Notes under the pieces: generated by a model
What the model saw: only the letters and a program-made list of their open reading frames with translations
Database searches by the model: none
Told to the model about the DNA's origin: nothing
Translations under genes and position numbers: made by a program
NCBI RefSeq assembly: GCF_003426775.1
Contig: NZ_QJUG01000007.1
Location: forward strand, 1-64,000
Origin: Allorhizocola rhizosphaerae
Lineage (GTDB): Bacteria > Actinomycetota > Actinomycetes > Mycobacteriales > Micromonosporaceae
Direction of reading: 5' to 3'
DNA length: 64,000 nt
In this document: positions 52,789 to 61,660 of the stretch, in pieces
Layout: each line of letters starts with the position of its first letter
How positions within the stretch are numbered: the stretch's first letter is position 1

Positions 52789-54030
52789 TTACTTGGTGGC
52801 GGCCGCGGCCGCTTTCTGTGCGGCGGCCAATGCGGCTTGCGGTGGCTGGGATCCGCTCAACGCCGCCTGTACCGCCGTCCATAGCTGTTGCGAGATCTTC
52901 GGGTACTTGGTGCCCAGGTTGTCACCGGTCCGCCCCTTGGCGGCGGCCACCGCGTCCACCCATACCTTCAGTTCGGGATTCGCGGTGACCTGCTTGGCCT
53001 GTACCTGCTTGGTCGGCGCTATGTACGACAGCGTCGTGGTCGTCGCCAGCGAGTTTTCGGAAGAAGCGATGCAGGACACCAGTTTCTGCGACACGCTGTA
53101 GCGCGCCGTGTCCTTCTGCACCGGCACGCTGACGAATTCGCCACCCGTCGGCGCCGGAGCGGTACCGCCATTGATCGCGGGGACCGGGATGATGCCGTAC
53201 TCGAAACCCGTCTTCTTCGCGTTGGCCAGTTGCCAGGTGCCGTTCTCGGCGAAGGCGTACTCACCGGTGGCGAACTCCTGCCAGCTCGTGGTTTGCGTGT
53301 TCTGGATGACCGAGTTGGGCGCGTACCCCTGTTTGAGCCAGTCGGTCCACAGGGAGAGCGCCGACACCGCGGCCGGTGAGTCCAACTGGGTCAGGTTCGC
53401 GCCGGAACCCCAGAACCACGGCAGGAACTGGAAACTGCCCTCCTCGGTGCCGATCGCCGAGAAGGTGATGCCCTTCTTCCCGGCCGCCTTCACCTTGGCC
53501 AGCGCCGCATTCAGCGACGCCCAGTCCTTGACGGTCGCGATATCGACGCCGGCGGCCGCCAAGACCTTCTTGTTGTAGTACAGCGCCAGGGTGTTGGCGC
53601 CGATGGGAACCCCGTAGGTCTTGCCACCGATCTGGCCGGCGTCAAGCAGGTTTTGCTCCACCGCGGCCGTATCGATCTTGGTCTCGCTCGTCGCGGTCAG
53701 CACACCCGCCTCGGCCAGGGTCGAGATCACAGGGTTGTCCACGATGAGCACGTCCGGTGCCACTGCCTGCTGCGCCGCGAGCAGTACCTTGTTGGTCAAA
53801 TCCGTGGTGTCATAGCCTGTCCGGGTGACTGTCACACCGGCGTCCTTGCCGCACTTTTGCAGCAGCGCCACCCAGGCCGAGCCGGCGTCGAACTGCGGAT
53901 ATGGATCCCAGATCGCGTAGTTGGTCGGTGAGTCGTTCCCGGTGCCCTGTGCCGTGCATCCGGCCATGCCGCCGGCGAACACCGCGGCGGCCAGTGAGAT
54001 CAGGCTTAGCCTGGTGAGGGACGATCGCAT
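52789..54030 (-). CDS. Sugar-binding lipoprotein of ABC transporter
   Basis: A 413-residue family 1 solute-binding protein. The signal peptide has lipobox MAGC (Cys at about 24). The SBP pattern appears as NYAIWDPYPQFDAGSAWVAL, VLIVDNPVISTLAEAG, YGVPIGANTLALYYNKKVL and FAENGTWQLANAKK. The ligand is probably the oligosaccharide released by the secreted GH39-like enzyme (inference from the shared operator). The start has AAGGA 9 nt upstream. The 28-bp double operator lies 65-92 bp upstream. Confidence 0.92.
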   Translation of the reverse strand: MRSSLTRLSLISLAAAVFAGGMAGCTAQGTGNDSPTNYAIWDPYPQFDAGSAWVALLQKCGKDAGVTVTRTGYDTTDLTNKVLLAAQQAVAPDVLIVDNPVISTLAEAGVLTATSETKIDTAAVEQNLLDAGQIGGKTYGVPIGANTLALYYNKKVLAAAGVDIATVKDWASLNAALAKVKAAGKKGITFSAIGTEEGSFQFLPWFWGSGANLTQLDSPAAVSALSLWTDWLKQGYAPNSVIQNTQTTSWQEFATGEYAFAENGTWQLANAKKTGFEYGIIPVPAINGGTAPAPTGGEFVSVPVQKDTARYSVSQKLVSCIASSENSLATTTTLSYIAPTKQVQAKQVTANPELKVWVDAVAAAKGRTGDNLGTKYPKISQQLWTAVQAALSGSQPPQAALAAAQKAAAAATK

Positions 54031-54094
54031 CGTTGCTCATCCTTCGTGTGCGGGACAGATTGGCGGAAGATTTGCCTCATGCTTTGCCTCACGT

Positions 54095-54122
54095 GTCGAA
54101 CCGATTCGCGAATCGGTTCGAC
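54095..54122. promoter_or_regulatory. 28-bp perfect palindrome: two tandem LacI-type operators
   Basis: CGAACCGATTCG (54097-54108) and CGAATCGGTTCG (54109-54120) are directly adjacent and are reverse complements of each other. With flanking GT/AC they form one perfect 28-bp palindrome between the divergent SBP operon and LacI gene. Confidence 0.8.
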
Positions 54123-54199
54123 CGACAATAGGCCCGGGTCGGCTACCGGTCAATACTTGCTTCGGCACGGTTGAGGTATGCTGGCTCAGACGGAAGGCT

Positions 54200-54211
54200 C
54201 GAATCGATTCG
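54200..54211. promoter_or_regulatory. LacI-type operator CGAATCGATTCG (consensus)
   Basis: A perfect 12-bp palindrome located 22-33 bp upstream of the LacI regulator start, positioned for autorepression. Confidence 0.75.
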
Positions 54212-54232
54212 TGATCCAGGTATCGGAGGCAC

Positions 54233-55261
54233 ATGGACATCGGTGAGATCGCGCGCAGGGCCGGCGTCTCGCGCAGCACCGTCTCTTACGCCCTCAGCGG
54301 GAAGCGGGCCGTTTCCGAGTCGACCCGGCGGCGCATCGAAAAGGTGATCGCCGAAGCGGGATACCGGCCCAATGCCGCCGCCCGTGCGCTGAAAGAAGGT
54401 CGCACGCGGACCCTGGGCCTGGTCATCCCGCCGGCGAGCCAGCGGCTGACCGACATGCAGCTCGACTTCGTCGCCAGCGTCGTTGAGGCGGCCGCGCAGA
54501 TCGACCTCGATGTGCTGTTGTCACCCAGCGGCGGTGACCACGACCGGTCCTTCGAGCGGCTGGTGACCGGGCGCCGGGTCGACGGCGTGATCGTCATGGA
54601 GATCAGGCTCGAAGACGCCAGAGTGGAGCGCTTGCGGCAGACCGCGCTGCCCTTTGTCGGGATTGGACGCACGGCGGACCCTGACAGCATGTCGTGGATC
54701 GATGTGGACTACGGCAACCTCATCACCCGGTGCGTCGACCACCTTGCCGACCTCGGGCACACCCACATCGCGCTCATCAACCGGTCTGAAGAGCTGGTCG
54801 CGTCGGGATACGGCCCGGGACACCGCGCTCTGGCCGGATTCCTGGAGGCGGTCGAGCGGCGCAACCTAACCGGCGTCGATGTGTGTTGCGCCGACGATCG
54901 CGTCGCCGGAGAGGCGCGCTTCGATGAACTTCGCGCCCGGCATCCGGAGGTCACCGCTATCGCCACGATCAACGAGGCGGCCCTGCCGGGGATCGAGCGG
55001 GCACTGGCCCGGCATGGGATGACCGTGCCACGCGACTTCTCCATCACCGGTGTTGTCGCGCAGCACTGGGCCGAATACTTCCGCCCTCCGTTGACGGCGG
55101 CCGACGTGCCGGCGCATGAGATCGGCGCCCGCGCGGTCGAGCTACTCCAAGAACAGATCGCGACGCCGGGCACGCCACCACGGCACATCCTGCTGGCTCC
55201 GCCGATAGCACTGCGTTCCAGCACCGGCCCGGCCCCACGCATGACACGGCACGATGGGTGA
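54233..55261 (+). CDS. LacI-family transcriptional repressor
   Basis: A 342-residue regulator. The N-terminal helix-turn-helix (DIGEIARRAGVSRSTVSYAL) and hinge helix (YRPNAAARALKEGRTRTLGL) precede a periplasmic-binding-like ligand domain (about 60-340). Its own promoter and those of the SBP operon and both GH39-like genes carry CGAATCGATTCG-like sites, so it is the evident local repressor, released by an imported sugar. GGAGG precedes the start codon at 54233. It is convergent with the cytoplasmic GH39-like gene. Confidence 0.95.
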   Translation: MDIGEIARRAGVSRSTVSYALSGKRAVSESTRRRIEKVIAEAGYRPNAAARALKEGRTRTLGLVIPPASQRLTDMQLDFVASVVEAAAQIDLDVLLSPSGGDHDRSFERLVTGRRVDGVIVMEIRLEDARVERLRQTALPFVGIGRTADPDSMSWIDVDYGNLITRCVDHLADLGHTHIALINRSEELVASGYGPGHRALAGFLEAVERRNLTGVDVCCADDRVAGEARFDELRARHPEVTAIATINEAALPGIERALARHGMTVPRDFSITGVVAQHWAEYFRPPLTAADVPAHEIGARAVELLQEQIATPGTPPRHILLAPPIALRSSTGPAPRMTRHDG

Positions 55262-55462
55262 ATGCGGGTCCTCACCCGGCTGTGGATTCGATCGCTCCTC
55301 CTGCTGATACGCCACTGGCCATGGTGGACACCGCGATGTGAGCATCACCCTTGGCGGCTCGCCACCGCCGCAATCGGTTACACCGGATTGGAGCCGGAGC
55401 CGTTGGTTTTACAGTCCCAGGCCGGACAGCCATGCCCCGCATTGAGCCCAGGTCGTCGTCAT

Positions 55463-56824
55463 TCAGGCAGTGCCCGGTGTGTTGGGCCACAGGCCACCGG
55501 CGGCCGACTTGCGCTTGTCGGGTGGTAGCAGTGTGACCGCGTAGCCGTCGTGGGGGTCTGTCCACGGCACGGTCACCGATGCGGTACCACCGCTGACTGG
55601 CAGCACCTGGTCGGAAACCGTGATCGGGCCCCGGATAGCCGCCTTGTTGTTGTAGGGAAAGCGGTAGAGAACGGCCCGGACACGGCCGCTTTGCTCCACC
55701 GGTGTGGTGGTGAGCCCGGTCAAGCTGACGGTCACGTCGCCGGTGACGCCTCGGTTTCCAAGCAGCACGTGGGCAACGCCGTCGTCCTTGGTGGCGTAAC
55801 CATCGGCCGCGTTGCCCGGCGTGACGGACACCCGGGTGCCGCTCATCGCCGCGTAGTGGCGGTAGAGGAACCAGTCCGCCAGCGCGACGTGCCGGCCGCC
55901 TTCACGGGCCAGCATGGCGGCCATGTCGTTGTGCAGGTCCGATCCTGATGCCCAGTTGGCGCGCAGGCCGTCGATGTCGTTTCGCTCCAGCCGAGAGATG
56001 TACCAGCCGGAGTTCGCGGGGTTCTGCTGACTCGGCCAGCCGTACTCATTGATCTGGTATGGCCGGGCGTCTATGCCTTTGCCCGACAGCAAGGCATCCA
56101 TCGCCTGCCGGGCAGTGGTGGGATCGACGGAGACGATGTCGTCGTTGAGGGAATGCCAGCTGACGATGTCCGGTACGACGTTGTTCGCCTTCACGTAGTG
56201 GAGATAGCCGTTCCACCATGGGTCTTCCGCACTGGGCGAGCGGCTGGTGCTGGCTCCGACGATGACCGCGTCAGGGAATGCGAGGCGGATGCGGGCATAG
56301 GTCCGCCGCCACATCTCAAGGTATTGAGCTTGGCTGCGCTGCCAGAACGAGTCGAGGTCCGGCTCGTTCCAGAGGTCCCATTGTGGGGTCATGTCCGAGA
56401 CCCGGACGTCGGAGATCAAACGGTCGAGGAAGTTGTCGTAGTCGGTCCAGTCGCCGTTGTCGCCGGGAAAACGCGGGCTGGTCGTCCCGTCCGCCCCCCA
56501 CAGGTCGTGCGGCAGGATGATGAACGTCCCACCAAGGCCAGCCGCGCGCCGGTACTGCGCCAGGGTCGAGTCCCAGCGCCGCTGGTAGCGATCCGCCGTC
56601 CAGCCTCCGGGGTTGTCGAGCTGAGCACCGCCGGCGCGTCCGAAACGGAACCTGATGTCGGTGAAGAAGTGGTCGGCAGGTCCAGCGCCGTCCTCGGTCA
56701 TTCCGTAGAGGATCCCCGAGGCGCGATAGACCGGCGCACCCAGCTCGGACGCGAAGTTGACGGTTACCGTGTCGACCGCCGCCAGCACCGGCGGAGGCAG
56801 GGACCGGGAATCGGGTTGGGGCAT
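55463..56824 (-). CDS. Cytoplasmic GH39-like glycosidase (paralogue of 47151)
   Basis: A 453-residue enzyme without signal peptide or lectin. The barrel shows acid/base Glu154 in WDLWNEPDLDSFW and nucleophile Glu260 in YQINEYGWPSQ, with GILYGMTEDGAGPADHFFTD and FIILPHDLWGADG matching the secreted paralogue. A C-terminal beta-sandwich (about 345-440) completes it. ATG 56824 has GGAG 6 nt upstream; a TTG at 56917 would add an unrelated N-terminus. An operator copy lies about 100 bp upstream. It probably finishes digestion of oligosaccharides imported by the adjacent ABC system. Confidence 0.85.
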   Translation of the reverse strand: MPQPDSRSLPPPVLAAVDTVTVNFASELGAPVYRASGILYGMTEDGAGPADHFFTDIRFRFGRAGGAQLDNPGGWTADRYQRRWDSTLAQYRRAAGLGGTFIILPHDLWGADGTTSPRFPGDNGDWTDYDNFLDRLISDVRVSDMTPQWDLWNEPDLDSFWQRSQAQYLEMWRRTYARIRLAFPDAVIVGASTSRSPSAEDPWWNGYLHYVKANNVVPDIVSWHSLNDDIVSVDPTTARQAMDALLSGKGIDARPYQINEYGWPSQQNPANSGWYISRLERNDIDGLRANWASGSDLHNDMAAMLAREGGRHVALADWFLYRHYAAMSGTRVSVTPGNAADGYATKDDGVAHVLLGNRGVTGDVTVSLTGLTTTPVEQSGRVRAVLYRFPYNNKAAIRGPITVSDQVLPVSGGTASVTVPWTDPHDGYAVTLLPPDKRKSAAGGLWPNTPGTA

Positions 56825-56925
56825 GAACGCTCCTGACGGTCCGCGGAACGGGCACGGATCTGCGGGCTCGCCACCGACGCGGCCGTTCCAGCGTAGTAAG
56901 AACCAGGCGGTGGCCAATCACGTGT

Positions 56926-56937
56926 CGAATCGGTTCG
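56926..56937. promoter_or_regulatory. LacI-type operator CGAATCGGTTCG
   Basis: Identical to the right half of the double operator at 54109. It is about 102 bp upstream of the cytoplasmic GH39-like gene. Confidence 0.7.
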
Positions 56938-57210
56938 CCGCCGTCAAGCGTAAGATCAATCAGTCCTCGGGTCAACAGCCCGAAGACTGCTTGACAATGT
57001 GCTTCACAGCCACCAATACCTTGTCCACTGGGAGGTTTCCCGAAAGTCTCATGTGCGCGGCGGACGCGTGGGCGCTCCAGCGGTACCAGATGAGGTGCAC
57101 GCCGGGTCAGCATCGACGCCTTCCGGTAACCGACCCGCCGGGTTCAGAGATCAACACCGCTGAGGGTCGGTTGGGCGAAAGACCAAGGCGCAACGACAGA
57201 GTGACCGCCT

Positions 57211-58032
57211 TCACCCGGCGTGCCGGCCGAGAGAGTCGATGGCATATAACCGGCTCGGCGCGTCGTCGCCGTCCCGCTGTCGCAGCGCCTCGAAGCAGCG
57301 CGCGCTCAGCGCTCGCGCCTCGGTGCCCGGCCAGGGCCGAGGGAGCAGTTCCGGTGGGAGCAGCGGGTCGGGCTCCATGGCGGCGGTGAACTGTGCGGCG
57401 ACCTCGATCGTTCCGGCCAGCAGCTCGATCCGGGCAAGCCCGGCGTGCGACTCGAGCAGTTGCCGCGCGCGCTCGCCGAGGCGGACGTAACGTTCGGCGA
57501 TCTCGCCCAGGGGCCACAGCGCCGCGGCCAGCCGTCGCGGGTCGCGTTCCCCGCCAACGCACAGGTCGGTGGTGGTGAGGGTGGTGACACCGGCACCGAT
57601 GCCGAGCCGATCCCGGTGCACCGCGATCAGGTCGTCCCAGTCGTTCGGTGTGACGTAGAGGCCGCCCTGCACGAAGGCTCCGCCGAGGTACACGATGGCA
57701 TCGCGGAAGCTGTCGCGCGCCGCCCGCGCCGTTTCCGGGATCGCGAAGGCGACCAGGCGCCATCGACCGTCCCACGGTTCGAGTCCCTGGTCCTGGCGAT
57801 AGGCGTACCGCACGAACTCCACCTCGTTGAAGACCTCCGCTGTGGCACGCAGGAGGGCGCGGCGGCCCCGGCCTTCGTGGGTGAAGCGTCCCTCGGCCAC
57901 AAGCCGCTTGATGCACAGACGCACCTGCTGGTCGGTCATGCCCAGTATCGCAGCGATGGCGTAGAGCTCGCCCGCGTCGACCGTGCCGTCGGCGCGGACG
58001 AGGCTCTCGACGAGCACACGGGTGGTGATCAT
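57211..58032 (-). CDS. PaaX-like transcriptional regulator
   Basis: A 273-residue regulator. The N-terminal winged helix (MTDQQVRLCIKRLVAEGRFT, GRGRRALLRAT) precedes a PaaX-type central domain (WDGRWRLVAFAIPETARAAR, LGGAFVQGGLYVTPNDWDDL) and a helical C-terminal domain. PaaX family members repress aromatic-acid catabolism using CoA thioesters as ligands, but no paa genes are nearby. It is divergent from the alpha/beta hydrolase, and the 68-bp shared region with repeated ACGAT motifs probably contains its operator. Confidence 0.88.
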   Translation of the reverse strand: MITTRVLVESLVRADGTVDAGELYAIAAILGMTDQQVRLCIKRLVAEGRFTHEGRGRRALLRATAEVFNEVEFVRYAYRQDQGLEPWDGRWRLVAFAIPETARAARDSFRDAIVYLGGAFVQGGLYVTPNDWDDLIAVHRDRLGIGAGVTTLTTTDLCVGGERDPRRLAAALWPLGEIAERYVRLGERARQLLESHAGLARIELLAGTIEVAAQFTAAMEPDPLLPPELLPRPWPGTEARALSARCFEALRQRDGDDAPSRLYAIDSLGRHAG

Positions 58033-58100
58033 GTGGCCGATTCTTCCATTCGAACAAGTCGCGTACGATCGTAGCTCAAACGATAGTTTAGGGAGATGCA

Positions 58101-59099
58101 GTGCGGATGCGAAGCAAGATCGTCATTGCGGCGGCCGGCGTCGCCCTCCTGCTGGCCGGTGGCGTGGGCGTGGTGCTCCACCAGCACTCGTACGACATGC
58201 GGGAGGAGCGCGTGACCATTGGCGCGCTCGACGGGGTGCTGGCCAAGCCCGACCGCGTCGACGGCCCGGTGGGGTTGGTGGTCTTCGTGCATGGCGACGG
58301 GCCCGTCAACGCGACACATGATGGTTTCTACCGTCCGATCTGGGAAGCCTTCGCCCGCGCCGGCTATGCGTCGCTGTCCTGGAACAAGCCCGGAGTCGCC
58401 GGATCGGCCGGCAACTGGCTGCATCAGAGTATGGAGGACCGGGCCGACGAGGTGACCGGGGCCGTCGAATGGGCCCGCTCACGCGCCGACATCGACGGCC
58501 ATCGGATCGGCCTGTGGGGCGCCAGTCAGGCGGGCTGGGTCATGCCGAAGGTCGCCGTCCGCGTGCCGGACCTCGCGTTCGTGATCGCGGTGTCGCCGGC
58601 CGTCAACTGGCTCGAGCAAGGCCGGTACCACCTGCTCGCAAGGCTCCACGCCGAGGGAGCGAGCCCCGCCGAGATCACGGCCGCCACCGAGCGCAGCGAC
58701 ATGATGCGGCGGTTGCTGCGCGCGGGCGCGACCTACGGCGAGTACCGGCGGCAGCCCGGCGCGGATGCCAACATCACCGCGGACCGGTGGACCTTCCTGA
58801 CGAAAAACCACCTCGCGGACGCCACGGCCGACCTGACTGCATCGCGGGTACCGGTCCTGCTGCTGCTAGGTGGCCGCGACATCAACGTGGATGTCGCCGA
58901 CACCGAGGCCGTGTACCGGAAAACGACGCCCATTTTGGAGGTCAGGCGCTACCCCGACGCCACCCACAGCATGATCCCGCACGCGGTGGAGGACTCGACC
59001 GTGCGGATGACCACAACCGCACTCTTCACACCGCGATCGCTGTTCACGGACGGTTTCCTCGCCGACCAGCGCCAGTACCTGGAGACCCGGCCGGCCTGA
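58101..59099 (+). CDS. Membrane-anchored or secreted alpha/beta hydrolase
   Basis: A 332-residue protein. An N-terminal hydrophobic segment (IVIAAAGVALLLAGGVGVVL) is followed by an alpha/beta-hydrolase fold: VVFVHGDGPVNATHDG (oxyanion region), nucleophile Ser in GLWGASQAGWV, acid Asp in LLGGRDINVDV and His in DATHSMIP. It resembles dienelactone-hydrolase/BAAT-type esterases. The substrate is unknown. The GTG at 58101 follows GGGAG at 5 nt, and ATG 58107 is an alternative. It is probably controlled by the divergent PaaX-like regulator. Confidence 0.85.
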   Translation: MRMRSKIVIAAAGVALLLAGGVGVVLHQHSYDMREERVTIGALDGVLAKPDRVDGPVGLVVFVHGDGPVNATHDGFYRPIWEAFARAGYASLSWNKPGVAGSAGNWLHQSMEDRADEVTGAVEWARSRADIDGHRIGLWGASQAGWVMPKVAVRVPDLAFVIAVSPAVNWLEQGRYHLLARLHAEGASPAEITAATERSDMMRRLLRAGATYGEYRRQPGADANITADRWTFLTKNHLADATADLTASRVPVLLLLGGRDINVDVADTEAVYRKTTPILEVRRYPDATHSMIPHAVEDSTVRMTTTALFTPRSLFTDGFLADQRQYLETRPA

Positions 59100-59726
59100 G
59101 GTTGGCTATGGCCGCTCTCACTTGCCTGTTCCGGTCTGGAACGCGGCGCAGGTTGGTGGTAGACCGGCCGTCCACCGTTGGTGATAACGGCGTCGGTCTA
59201 TTGCCACTGAAGCTCGTACGGTGCCGCCCAACGTTGTCTCGAACGGGTTCTTGCCACCGCGGACTGTCCGCCCTAAGGCTCGATCCACGTGTTCTGATTG
59301 ACGGCAGTCGTTCCAGTTGCTCCCGCTGGTCGGGTTGGGTGGTGGGCGGCGTTGGGTGGCGATCGTCTGGAAACGCTTCGGTCGCCGGTCGCCAGATGAG
59401 TGAGGCGCCGCGGGCGGCTCGCCATTTGTCGTTGCGGAAGGGGAAATCCCCCAAAAGTCATCCGGCCCGCCCACGTACGCAACATGTCCGATCACAGATC
59501 GCTCATACCGCCCGAGCTCCGGCAACTGCCCAATCGAGATGGTCCCAGCACCTGATAGAAGCAAATGCAATTCGGCAAGGGGTCAACGAGCACCAGCCCC
59601 ATCACCCAACTCATTTACTGGCATAAAATTGACTTAAATATGTACCGATCCCAATTTAATCGCTAGCTTTGCGTACGCCAATAGCGATCGGAGAGATCAG
59701 CGTGATCCTCCGGGGAAAGAGGGCAA
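59100..59726. other. About 630 bp without a supported gene
   Basis: Several short open frames exist on both strands, but none has a domain, SD or consistent codon bias. The last 100 bp are A/T-rich and hold TTGACT (59629-59634), likely part of the promoter for the following protease. The rest may be the remains of a lost gene. Confidence 0.4.
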
Positions 59727-60971
59727 ATGAGAAGCACCTACCTGCGGCGGTGTCAAGCTGCCGCCGGTGCGACCTTGCTGGTCGTTGCCACGTTCGCCAC
59801 CTCCGCGAACGCCGCACCAGCAGGAGACTCGAAGGCCGGTCAGCCGGCCTATGACACTGGCGCCAACGACCTGCGGACCGTGGCCGACGCCTACCGCGCG
59901 TCGTTCACCGACCTCTCGCCCGAGGCGGCGTTGAACGCGGCCCGGGCCCAGGCCAGGAGTGAGAAGTTCAAGCAGGGCCTGGACATCACGAAGGAGAGCT
60001 GGGCGGGCGGCTGGTTCGACCCGTACACCGCCCGCCACCACATCGCGGTGACCACACCGGCTGCGGCCAAGGACGTCGCCGCGCTGGCCGCCAAGACACC
60101 GGGGCTGAGCGTCGACACCCACCAGGTCACCCGCTCGATGCGTGAGCTGGGCGCGTTGGTGGAACAGATCCGCGGCGGCTCGGACAAGCTGGCGAAGGTC
60201 GCCAACAACCAGGTGACCATCGACGTCAAGACCAACGAGGTTGTGGTACGGGTGCCACAGGCCCAGTTCGCCACGCTCACGGCGGCCGACGTTCCTGTCG
60301 GCGTCCGGGTCGAGCAGGGCAGCCAGGTCAGCGAGCATCTGGACGCGTGCACCTCGCGTACGGACTGCGACAACGACCTACGCGCCGGCCTGGTGCTGCG
60401 CCGCTCGGGTACGCTGTGGTGCTCGCTGGGCTTCACCGCCCGCAGCGGTGGGACCAGGTGGGCACTCACCGCCGGACACTGCATCGGCACCATCGGCGAG
60501 ACGTGGTCCAATGGCACCAGCACGATCCGCACCGTCGGCCCGGCCACCGACGCACTCAACTCCGGCAACCAGGACGCCGGGGCGATCCAGGTGACCAACG
60601 CCTTCTACTCCGCGCAGACCGCGGGCCGAATCATGGTCGGGCCGTCGAGTTTCGCGGCCGTGACGGGCGAGAGCTACAATTTGGTCAACGAGGTCAACTG
60701 TCTGTCGGCCAGCTACACCAACCCGGCCCGTGCCGGCAACCCGTGCGCCACCGTCACCGACGTCGGCGCCTCCATCAAGACCCGCATGTCCGGCTATGAC
60801 CCGTGCGGCGGGGACAGCGGCGGCGGCTGGTACTGGCTGCCCGGCTCCGGCAACCGCTATGCTGTCGCGCTGCACAGCTCGAGCCTCGAGGGTTGCAATG
60901 TCGCCAACGGGGTCGCCTGGGCAAGCCCACTCAATGCGTTCTGGGGTGGACTGGTCTACGAGACCTCATGA
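59727..60971 (+). CDS. Secreted S1 serine protease (streptogrisin/alpha-lytic type)
   Basis: A 414-residue preproprotein. The signal peptide ends ANAA, and the propeptide (about 40-205) belongs to the Pro_Al_protease class (YTARHHIAVTTPAAAKDVAA). The chymotrypsin-fold catalytic domain has His in WALTAGHC, Asp in NQDAGAI and Ser in CGGDSGGGWYW, with cysteine pairs around them. It is expected to be a secreted endopeptidase that matures by autocleavage. An A/T-rich promoter region lies upstream, and the hairpin at 60999 terminates it. Confidence 0.94.
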   Translation: MRSTYLRRCQAAAGATLLVVATFATSANAAPAGDSKAGQPAYDTGANDLRTVADAYRASFTDLSPEAALNAARAQARSEKFKQGLDITKESWAGGWFDPYTARHHIAVTTPAAAKDVAALAAKTPGLSVDTHQVTRSMRELGALVEQIRGGSDKLAKVANNQVTIDVKTNEVVVRVPQAQFATLTAADVPVGVRVEQGSQVSEHLDACTSRTDCDNDLRAGLVLRRSGTLWCSLGFTARSGGTRWALTAGHCIGTIGETWSNGTSTIRTVGPATDALNSGNQDAGAIQVTNAFYSAQTAGRIMVGPSSFAAVTGESYNLVNEVNCLSASYTNPARAGNPCATVTDVGASIKTRMSGYDPCGGDSGGGWYWLPGSGNRYAVALHSSSLEGCNVANGVAWASPLNAFWGGLVYETS

Positions 60972-60998
60972 GATAGATCTGAATGCCAGAACAAAGTT

Positions 60999-61038
60999 CG
61001 CGTGTCCCTGCCGAGTGACTTTCGGCGGGAGACACGCG
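60999..61038 (+). terminator. Terminator of the S1 protease gene
   Basis: CGCGTGTC plus CCTGCCGA pair with TCGGCGGG and GACACGCG, with one bulged A, giving a 16-bp stem with a 7-nt loop. It lies 28 nt after the stop. Confidence 0.7.
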
Positions 61039-61069
61039 ACCCAGTTGAGGCGAAGGGCGTCCAACCGAC

Positions 61070-61564
61070 ATGAGAACCAAACTATCGATCATAGTGGCAA
61101 CGGCAGCACTCATCGCCGGCTGCGCCACAGCTACCGAGCAGGCACCGAGCATCACCGGGCAGGCTTCCGTCGGCCAAATCCCGGCCGGAGCATACGAGGT
61201 TGTCGATATCGTTGGGGTGAATCAGCCGGCCGTCAACGGCGCCCAAATAAAGCTGACCTTCGGCCCCGAAACGCTCACCGCTGACACGGGCTGCAACACG
61301 CTGACCGGGCGAACCCGCCTTGACGGTGACCGGCTCACCGTCTCCGACCTGAGGACGACCGACCTGCCCTGCGCCGAACCGTTCGTCTCGGTGCAGCAGT
61401 GGTTAGCGGCGTTCTTCGAGGACCAGGCCACCGTTGCCTTCGACAAGAGCCAGCTGACCCTAGCCACCGCGCAGACGACGATCCGGCTGCGATCGACTCG
61501 CCAGGCCGTGCCAGGCACGCCACCGGGGTCCGGTCAGCCGCCGAGCGTGCCGCGCACCGCCTGA
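61070..61564 (+). CDS. META-domain lipoprotein
   Basis: A 164-residue exported protein. The signal peptide has lipobox LIAGC (Cys18). The mature part has a META/HslJ-like domain (about 40-145) with IKLTFGPETLTADTGCNTLT and LRTTDLPC. The C-terminal tail is Pro-rich. HslJ-like proteins are envelope stress-associated; the role in actinomycetes is unknown. It follows the S1 protease after a terminator, so it is probably transcribed independently. Confidence 0.85.
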   Translation: MRTKLSIIVATAALIAGCATATEQAPSITGQASVGQIPAGAYEVVDIVGVNQPAVNGAQIKLTFGPETLTADTGCNTLTGRTRLDGDRLTVSDLRTTDLPCAEPFVSVQQWLAAFFEDQATVAFDKSQLTLATAQTTIRLRSTRQAVPGTPPGSGQPPSVPRTA

Positions 61565-61660
61565 ACACCGCACCCGCGAGGATGTGACCCTTCCATCGGG
61601 CAGCGTATGGTGCGGCCGCGGTAGCCGTGCCGCATAGCGCCACCGACCTCGAACGCGTTC

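Noticed and set aside
59118-59570. 150-codon reverse-strand open frame
   Set aside because: No recognisable domain, no SD, low-complexity composition, and open frames are common by chance in GC-rich DNA.
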